Below, piece after piece: positions 14,174-17,047 of a stretch of DNA of 17,047 nt. Each line of letters begins with the position of its first letter. The first letter of the stretch is position 1. Below the pieces are notes generated by a model, which did not search any database, was not told the origin of the DNA, and saw only the letters and a list, made by a program, of their open reading frames with translations. The stretch comes from Sulfurimonas sp. (GTDB lineage Bacteria > Campylobacterota > Campylobacteria > Campylobacterales > Sulfurimonadaceae), in contig JAMOMX010000069.1 of the NCBI GenBank assembly GCA_027066935.1, forward strand, positions 1-17,047. The letters are read 5' to 3'. The translations under genes were made by a program, and so were the position numbers.

Positions 14174-15208
14174 ATGAATAGAAGAAATTTTATCAAATTC
14201 TCAGCTATTGCTACTTTGACACCTAGAACTTTTGCCAATACTACAGGTGAAACATATATAAAAAATCATGCGCTTAAAACGATAAAAGATGATTATCTTG
14301 GCAATAAAATAAAAGATAATATATTTCAAAATCCCTATGGAAAATCTGGACAAAAAAGTTTTATCGATTTATTGGGATGGAAATTTTCAGAAAATCCGCA
14401 AGAAGGTATTAAAGAAACAGAGCAATATTCATTAAATGTTATTAATGATAAATCTGTGTTAGATGATAAAAAAGATTTTATATACTGGTTGGGGCATGCT
14501 TCATTTTTAATACAAATTGATAACAAAAAAATCATAACCGACCCTTGTTTAACTTCACCACCTTTTGTTAAAAGACATACTAAGTTACCAATACCTATAG
14601 AGAATCTAAAACCAGATTATATTTTAGCAACTCATGGACATTTTGACCATCTTGATGGTGACACGGTAAAACATTTTGATAATTCAATGGCACTTATACC
14701 TTTAGGAATGAGTGAGTTAATTAAAGATATGAACCCATCAATAACAACACAAGAAGCTGGATGGTTTCAGCAATATGATATTGCAGAAGATTTTAAAGTT
14801 TTCTTTTTACCATCTCATCACTGGCATAGAAGAACACTTTTTGATACTGATAAGATATTGTGGGGTAGCTTTATCATTCAATCAAAAAATAAAACCATAT
14901 ATTTTGCAGGAGATAGCGCTTATTCAGAACATTTTAAAGAGATTGGTGAGTTATTTGATATTGACATAGCGATATTACCAATTGGAGCATATTCGCCTGA
15001 TTATATGATGAAATCATCACATATAAATCCAAATGAAGCTTTTAAGGCATATAAAGATTTAAAAGCAAAAAAATTAATACCTATGCACTTCGGCACTTTC
15101 GATATTTCAGATGAACCGATGAGTGAACCAGAGTTTTTAATGAAAAAATTAAGCAAAAATATCAATATTCAATTTTTAGATATTGGAGAAAAAGACTTAT
15201 TGAGTTAA
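14174..15208 (+). CDS. Tat-exported metallo-beta-lactamase-fold hydrolase, NAPE-PLD/UlaG-like
   Basis: The 344-aa protein opens with MNRRNFIKFSAIATLTPRTFA, a twin-arginine signal (RRNFIK), so it is probably exported folded with its metals. The metal-binding motif THGHFDHLDGD gives H154, H156, D158 and H159; later ligands are likely H215 or H216 in LPSHHWHRR, D247 in FAGDSAY, and H305 in PMHFGTF. The segments LPSHHWHRR, LWGSF, YFAGDSAY, LPIGAYSPDYMMKSSHINPNEA and PMHFGTF closely follow the N-acyl-phosphatidylethanolamine phospholipase D-like branch, so a phospholipid or other phosphodiester substrate is possible but unproven. AGGA lies six bases before the ATG. Its neighbour upstream is a Crp-type regulator with no clear terminator between, so the two may form an operon. 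Confidence 0.85.
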   Translation: MNRRNFIKFSAIATLTPRTFANTTGETYIKNHALKTIKDDYLGNKIKDNIFQNPYGKSGQKSFIDLLGWKFSENPQEGIKETEQYSLNVINDKSVLDDKKDFIYWLGHASFLIQIDNKKIITDPCLTSPPFVKRHTKLPIPIENLKPDYILATHGHFDHLDGDTVKHFDNSMALIPLGMSELIKDMNPSITTQEAGWFQQYDIAEDFKVFFLPSHHWHRRTLFDTDKILWGSFIIQSKNKTIYFAGDSAYSEHFKEIGELFDIDIAILPIGAYSPDYMMKSSHINPNEAFKAYKDLKAKKLIPMHFGTFDISDEPMSEPEFLMKKLSKNINIQFLDIGEKDLLS

Positions 15209-15246
15209 ATATATTTCAGAAAACAATCCATTACAGTAGTGCTTTA

Positions 15247-15255
15247 TGCTATAAT
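15247..15255 (+). promoter_or_regulatory. extended -10 promoter of the 50-aa ORF and RDD gene
   Basis: TGCTATAAT is an extended -10 element (TG-N-TATAAT), 31 bases before the start of the small ORF. No -35 is obvious at normal spacing, as expected for extended -10 promoters. Confidence 0.5.
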
Positions 15256-15286
15256 AATTGTGATTATTATTTAGGAGTGTTATTAA

Positions 15287-15439
15287 ATGATTTTAACAAA
15301 AAAAGAAAAATCTAATTTTATTAATACAGCCATTATTCAAGATTCAAAAAAAATTCTCATAGACATTAGTCCTATTAAAAATAATAATGGTATATTTTTA
15401 GATGAGATAAACAAAGGTAATATTGTTTATGAAAAATGA
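15287..15439 (+). CDS. 50-aa hypothetical protein overlapping the RDD gene
   Basis: An ATG nine bases after AGGAG (15273-15277) opens a 50-codon frame that ends at TGA 15437-15439, overlapping the following gene's start by 11 bases. The product begins MILTKKEKSNFINTAI and continues with IIQDSKKILIDISPI, a polar, lysine-rich sequence with short hydrophobic beta-like segments and no signal peptide or membrane helix. No family is recognised. The strong ribosome site, its own extended -10 box and the start-stop overlap with the next gene support real, coupled translation. Confidence 0.55.
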   Translation: MILTKKEKSNFINTAIIQDSKKILIDISPIKNNNGIFLDEINKGNIVYEK

Positions 15440-15920
15440 AATAAGATATGCTGGGTTTTGGATTAGGTTAGTTGCATCTTTTTTAGATACACTATTTTTG
15501 GCCGTGCCAATAGGAATTTTGATTTATGTTTTGAGCGGTGGAGAGTGGTTTGACTTTTCACAGTATCAACAAAATATACAAGCTGCAATGTCTGGAAATG
15601 TCAATAAAGCTTTATCTGATATGCCAAAAATGGATAGGACTTGGGATATTATTAATCTTATTATTTTAATGACTATCTCCATAATTTTTTGGCGAAAATA
15701 TAATGGGGCTACTCCTGGGAAAAGATTTGTCAAGATTAAAATTGTAGATGCAAAAACTTTTAATAATATAGATAATAGACAAGCAATTACTCGTATATTT
15801 GGATATATTGCTTCTGTTCTTACATTTTTTATTGGATTTTTGATAATTGCTTTTAGAGAGGATAAAAGAGGATTACATGACCTTTTAGCTGGAACTGTTG
15901 TTATCTATGATAAAGATTAA
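15429..15920 (+). CDS. RDD-family integral membrane protein
   Basis: RDD proteins are small multi-span inner-membrane proteins; some have been linked to sodium/proton exchange, but most have no proven role. The 163-aa product shows the family hallmarks in order: YAGFWIRLVASFLDT (about 7-21) with the conserved Arg and Asp in TM1, TM2 around IINLIILMTISIIFW (about 75-90), GATPGKRFVKIKIVD after it, a third helix with IFGYIASVLTFFIGFLIIAF, and the C-terminal DKRGLHDLLAGTVVI. The start is uncertain: ATG 15429 is 11 bases from AAAGG (15413-15417), while an in-frame TTG at 15423 has better spacing (five) and would add two residues. Either overlaps the upstream 50-aa ORF. Confidence 0.88.
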   Translation: MKNEIRYAGFWIRLVASFLDTLFLAVPIGILIYVLSGGEWFDFSQYQQNIQAAMSGNVNKALSDMPKMDRTWDIINLIILMTISIIFWRKYNGATPGKRFVKIKIVDAKTFNNIDNRQAITRIFGYIASVLTFFIGFLIIAFREDKRGLHDLLAGTVVIYDKD

Positions 15921-15930
15921 TTATAGTATG

Positions 15931-15948
15931 CTAATATTATAATATTAG
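15931..15948. promoter_or_regulatory. perfect 18-bp palindrome over the metY -10 region
   Basis: CTAATATTATAATATTAG is a perfect palindrome that includes TATAAT at 15938-15943, 38 bases before the metY start. It may be an operator placed on the promoter. Being all A/T except its end bases and followed by TTTTAATT, it could alternatively be a weak transcription stop for the RDD gene. Confidence 0.45.
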
Positions 15949-15981
15949 TTTTAATTATATAACTTTACTAAAGGAAAAACA

Positions 15982-17047
15982 ATGGATTTACAAACAAAAG
16001 CTATTCATTCTGGTTATGAAAAAGACTCTCAAGGGACAATGGCTGTTCCAATTTATATGACTACAGCTTATGAGTTTCGTGATGTTGAACATGCTGCAAA
16101 CTTATTTTCACTAAAAGAACTTGGAAATATATATACACGTCTTAACAACCCTACAACTGATGTGTTTGAGAAAAGGTTTGCGGAGTTAGAGGGTGGAGAG
16201 GCTGCACTTGCTACTTCAAGTGGGATGAGCTCTATTTTTTATGCTATAGCTAACTCTGCTGAGGCTGGCGATAATATTATTTGTGCCAACCAACTTTATG
16301 GTGGAAGTTTAACCTTAAGCGCTCATACCTTAAAAAGATTTGGAATTGAAACAAGATTTTTTGATGTTCACAAGCCTCAAGATATAGAAACCCTCATAGA
16401 TGACAAAACTAAAGTTATTTTTTTTGAATCATTAACAAACCCAAGCATTGATGTTGCAGATATAGAAGCAATTACCTCTATTGCAAATAAACATGGTATT
16501 TTATCGGTAGTTGACAATACAGTAGCTACCCCTGCTTTATGTCGTCCTTTTGAATTTGGTGCTGATATATCTGTTCATAGTACTTCAAAATATACAACAG
16601 GTCAAGGTCTTGCTATTGGTGGTATTTTAGTTGAGAGAAAAGGTTTAGTTGAAAAACTAAAAGCAAATCCTCGTTATCCTCAATTTAATGAGCCTGATGC
16701 ATCTTATCATGGCTTGGTTTATGTTGATCTGCCTCTACCTCCATTTACCCTAAGAACTAGACTCTCTCTTTTGCGTGATATTGGTGCAGTACCTTCACCT
16801 TTTAACTCTTGGTTGTTTATCCAAGGAACAGAAACATTATCTCTTCGTATGAAAGAGCACTCTTCAAACGCGCAAAAGTTAGCTGAATTTTTAGAGTCTC
16901 ATCCAAGAGTAAATAAAGTGAATTATCCTGGATTGAAAAGCAACTCTAACTATGAGAACGCACAAAAATACTTTGATGATGGAGCTTCATCTGGATTGCT
17001 TAGTTTTGAAGTTGGCTCACTTCAAGAGGCTACAAAAATTGTAAATG
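15982..17047 (+). CDS. metY: O-acetylhomoserine sulfhydrylase (partial, 3' end outside window)
   Basis: This PLP-dependent enzyme of the Cys/Met metabolism family makes homocysteine from O-acetylhomoserine and sulfide, a direct sulfhydrylation route to methionine. The window contains 355 codons of an expected 420-430. The ATG follows AAAGGA by six bases. Visible motifs are AIHSGYEKDSQG at 7-18, YTRLNNPTTDVFE at 51-63, ATSSGMSSI at 77-85, VVDNTVATP at 176-184 with cofactor-binding D178, and the PLP lysine K203 in HSTSKYTTGQG. The later segment FNSWLFIQGTETLSLRM followed by VNYPGL points to MetY rather than cystathionine gamma-synthase. Methionine gamma-lyase is a less likely alternative. No frameshift is seen up to the edge. 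A palindrome overlies its -10 box. Confidence 0.92.
   Translation, partial: MDLQTKAIHSGYEKDSQGTMAVPIYMTTAYEFRDVEHAANLFSLKELGNIYTRLNNPTTDVFEKRFAELEGGEAALATSSGMSSIFYAIANSAEAGDNIICANQLYGGSLTLSAHTLKRFGIETRFFDVHKPQDIETLIDDKTKVIFFESLTNPSIDVADIEAITSIANKHGILSVVDNTVATPALCRPFEFGADISVHSTSKYTTGQGLAIGGILVERKGLVEKLKANPRYPQFNEPDASYHGLVYVDLPLPPFTLRTRLSLLRDIGAVPSPFNSWLFIQGTETLSLRMKEHSSNAQKLAEFLESHPRVNKVNYPGLKSNSNYENAQKYFDDGASSGLLSFEVGSLQEATKIVN

Noticed and set aside
1..17047. CRISPR array, insertion sequence or prophage
   Set aside because: No regularly spaced direct repeats, no transposase and no phage genes were seen; the only recombinase is the integron integrase.

Overview
The window looks like a chromosomal segment of an AT-rich member of the Campylobacterota (Epsilonproteobacteria), most like Sulfurimonas and its relatives. 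The evidence is the low GC content, A/T-rich sigma70-type -10 boxes with mostly unrecognisable -35 elements, the protein style of IleS, ProA, GuaB and the degenerate CinA, and a tRNA cluster (Lys, Asp, Val, Glu, Val, Asp) with encoded CCA ends. This placement is inferred from the sequence alone and was not tested by a search.

Left edge (1-1329): this is the intI end of a probable chromosomal integron. A complete tyrosine recombinase with the IntI-specific insert is encoded rightward. Its upstream region holds several dyads, and the first 100 bases are a GC-rich (about 68 %) double-hairpin block with one GTTAAAC core box on the minus strand. A cassette array, if present, would continue to the left of the window.

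1330-5422: a 35-aa single-span membrane peptide is translationally coupled to the end of ileS (minus strand) and meets the integrase stop codon to stop codon. Divergently transcribed from ileS is a CinA/PncC-family gene with a decayed N-terminal domain.

5434-6249: a tRNA cluster sits behind a textbook -35/17/-10 promoter. It contains two Asp and two Val genes and a partly duplicated spacer with a covarying hairpin.

6250-9840: after an AT-rich gap, a secreted haem-c protein (probably cytochrome P460 family) is followed 13 nt later by a chemoreceptor gene with a TTG start, a likely two-gene sensory unit. Convergent to it is an AlkC-type DNA glycosylase with a C-terminal Ig-like domain.

9944-13446: biosynthetic genes follow on the plus strand: proA (proline), a precorrin-2 dehydrogenase (sirohaem) and guaB (GMP). 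They do not look like a single operon.

13521-17047: a Crp/Fnr-type regulator resembling the Bacteroidetes type is followed by a Tat-exported, NAPE-PLD-like metallo-beta-lactamase-fold hydrolase. Next comes a 50-aa ORF overlapping an RDD-family membrane protein gene. Last is metY (O-acetylhomoserine sulfhydrylase), which runs off the right end and has a perfect palindrome over its -10 box.

The best candidates for something new are the integron remnant or array end at the left edge, the haem protein-chemoreceptor pair, and the small coupled ORFs after ileS and before the RDD gene.
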